Positions 5,376 to 6,131 of a stretch of 6,131 nt of DNA are shown piece by piece. The notes beneath the pieces were generated by a model, which worked only from the letters and a program-made list of their open reading frames with translations, did not search any database and was not told the DNA's origin. Every line of letters starts with the position of its first letter. Positions within the stretch are counted from its first letter, which is position 1. The translations under genes were made by a program, and so were the position numbers. This DNA comes from Acidimicrobiaceae bacterium (GTDB lineage: Bacteria; Actinomycetota; Acidimicrobiia; Acidimicrobiales; Bog-793), in the NCBI GenBank assembly GCA_025463965.1, contig JAODBN010000281.1, positions 1 through 6,131 on the forward strand. The letters run 5' to 3'.

Positions 5376-6131
5376 AGCAAGTCGACAAAGAACGGCGCTC
5401 GCCGGCTTCGCAAGGGAGCGATCGTGCTGGCCACCGGCTCGGTGACGCTCGGGCTGGCGGCAGCCGGCACCGGAATCGCCGCCGCGAGCTCCGGCCGCGC
5501 GTCGGGGACCAAGTACCACGGCAGCATGACGATCATGGGATTCGGCACCAATGGCGACGACGTGGCGACGTCGCGTTTTGCCATCGCGAAGCGGGCGGTC
5601 TCCGGTGCCACGGTCAACGCGCCGAACGGCAGTTTCTCTGACCAGGCGTTTCTCTCCGACCTCGCCGCTGGCAAGGCGCCGGACCTCGTCTACATGAGCA
5701 ACTACCAGATCGGGACGTACGCGGCCAAGGGCGCGCTGATGCCGATGACCTCGTGCATCCAGAACCAGGGCATCAACATGAACACGTTCACCGCGGGCGC
5801 TCGCGCCATGGTGACCCTGAACGGCACGGTCTACGGCCTGCCCGAGTTCACCGACGACCGCACGGTCATCGTCAACGACTCGGTCGTCTCCAAGGCCGGC
5901 CTGACTCCTGCCTCGCTCTCCACGACGAACTGGCAGAAGCTGTCGCAGGTGGCAAAGAAGCTGACGGTCATGAAGAGCGGCAAGCTCCAGACCATCGGTT
6001 TCGACCCGAAGTTGCCGGAGTTCTTCCCGCTGTGGGTGAAGGCCAACGGCGGGGCGATCCTCAGCTCGAACGGCCTCAAGGCCGAGCTGAACAGCCCCCA
6101 GGACGTCCAGGCCCTCACCTACGCGGTGAGC
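5373..6131 (+). CDS. Exported family 1 carbohydrate-binding protein of an ABC importer, 3' end missing
   Basis: The frame is open to the right edge (253 residues visible; family members usually have about 420-450). The N-terminus has a basic region with RRLRK (10-14), a hydrophobic stretch (16-38) and a possible signal peptidase I site near AAA-SS (36-40). The body resembles MalE-like proteins: FLSDLAAGKAPDLVYMSN (93-110), where a conserved Pro-Asp marks the first lobe, then NGTVYGLPE (150-158), then VIVNDSVVSKAGLTPASL and a TNWQKLSQVAKKLT block typical of sugar-binding members, and AILSSNG. It would capture a sugar or oligosaccharide outside the membrane and deliver it to permeases probably encoded downstream, powered by an ATPase like the one at 2779-3939. 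The signal region has no lipobox Cys, which is odd for a Gram-positive binding protein. The RR pair lacks the rest of a good Tat motif. The ligand is unknown. Confidence 0.85.
   Translation, partial: MSKSTKNGARRLRKGAIVLATGSVTLGLAAAGTGIAAASSGRASGTKYHGSMTIMGFGTNGDDVATSRFAIAKRAVSGATVNAPNGSFSDQAFLSDLAAGKAPDLVYMSNYQIGTYAAKGALMPMTSCIQNQGINMNTFTAGARAMVTLNGTVYGLPEFTDDRTVIVNDSVVSKAGLTPASLSTTNWQKLSQVAKKLTVMKSGKLQTIGFDPKLPEFFPLWVKANGGAILSSNGLKAELNSPQDVQALTYAVS

Noticed and set aside
5385..5487. Tat signal peptide on the binding protein
   Set aside because: An RR pair is present, but it is followed by L-R-K rather than the usual x-F/L-L-K pattern, so Sec export is more likely.
1..6131. CRISPR arrays, tRNA or rRNA genes, insertion sequences, attachment sites
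   Set aside because: Reading through the window I saw no regularly spaced repeats, transposase-like protein, terminal inverted repeats or structural RNA signature.

Overview
The window is GC-rich with strongly GC-biased third codon positions, a TTG and a GTG start, and weak or absent Shine-Dalgarno (SD) sites on several genes. It looks like a high-GC Gram-positive (Actinomycetota). An Acidimicrobiia-like lineage is my guess from the protein style; the sequence does not prove it.

Left part (1-2751, + strand): three closely spaced genes. The first is the 3' part of a LarA-like (lactate racemase domain, DUF2088-type) protein that runs in from the left edge. It is followed 13 nt later by a PlsC-type lysophospholipid acyltransferase, then 33 nt later by a NagB-like glucosamine-6-phosphate deaminase/isomerase that starts with TTG. 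The spacing suggests cotranscription, although the third gene may belong functionally with the sugar locus to its right.

Middle (2779-3939, - strand): a complete MalK/UgpC/MsmX-type ATPase of a carbohydrate ABC importer, convergent with the NagB-like gene. A short hairpin lies in the 27-nt junction. The ATPase start lacks an SD and has a -10-like box 8 nt upstream, which suggests a leaderless mRNA.

Right part (3940-6131, + strand): a 160-bp divergent intergenic region with two overlapping face-to-face candidate promoters, then a LacI-family repressor. A long imperfect hairpin follows its stop codon. Next comes a promoter (TAGACA, 17 nt, CATACT) whose spacer and -10 box are overlapped by a CG-centred, LacI-type operator-like palindrome. 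The last gene, cut by the right edge, encodes an exported family 1 carbohydrate-binding protein of an ABC importer; its lack of a stop codon inside the window makes it easy to miss.

Together the right half reads as a sugar-uptake locus: the LacI repressor would control the binding-protein operon (permeases expected beyond the right edge), with the ATPase encoded divergently. The nearby NagB-like enzyme raises the possibility that the sugar is an amino sugar, but that is inference from position only. I did not find a clearly new defence, mobile or RNA-guided system. The points of most interest are the operator-promoter overlap, an altered active site in the LarA homologue, a binding protein without a lipobox, and a substituted active site in the NagB-like enzyme.
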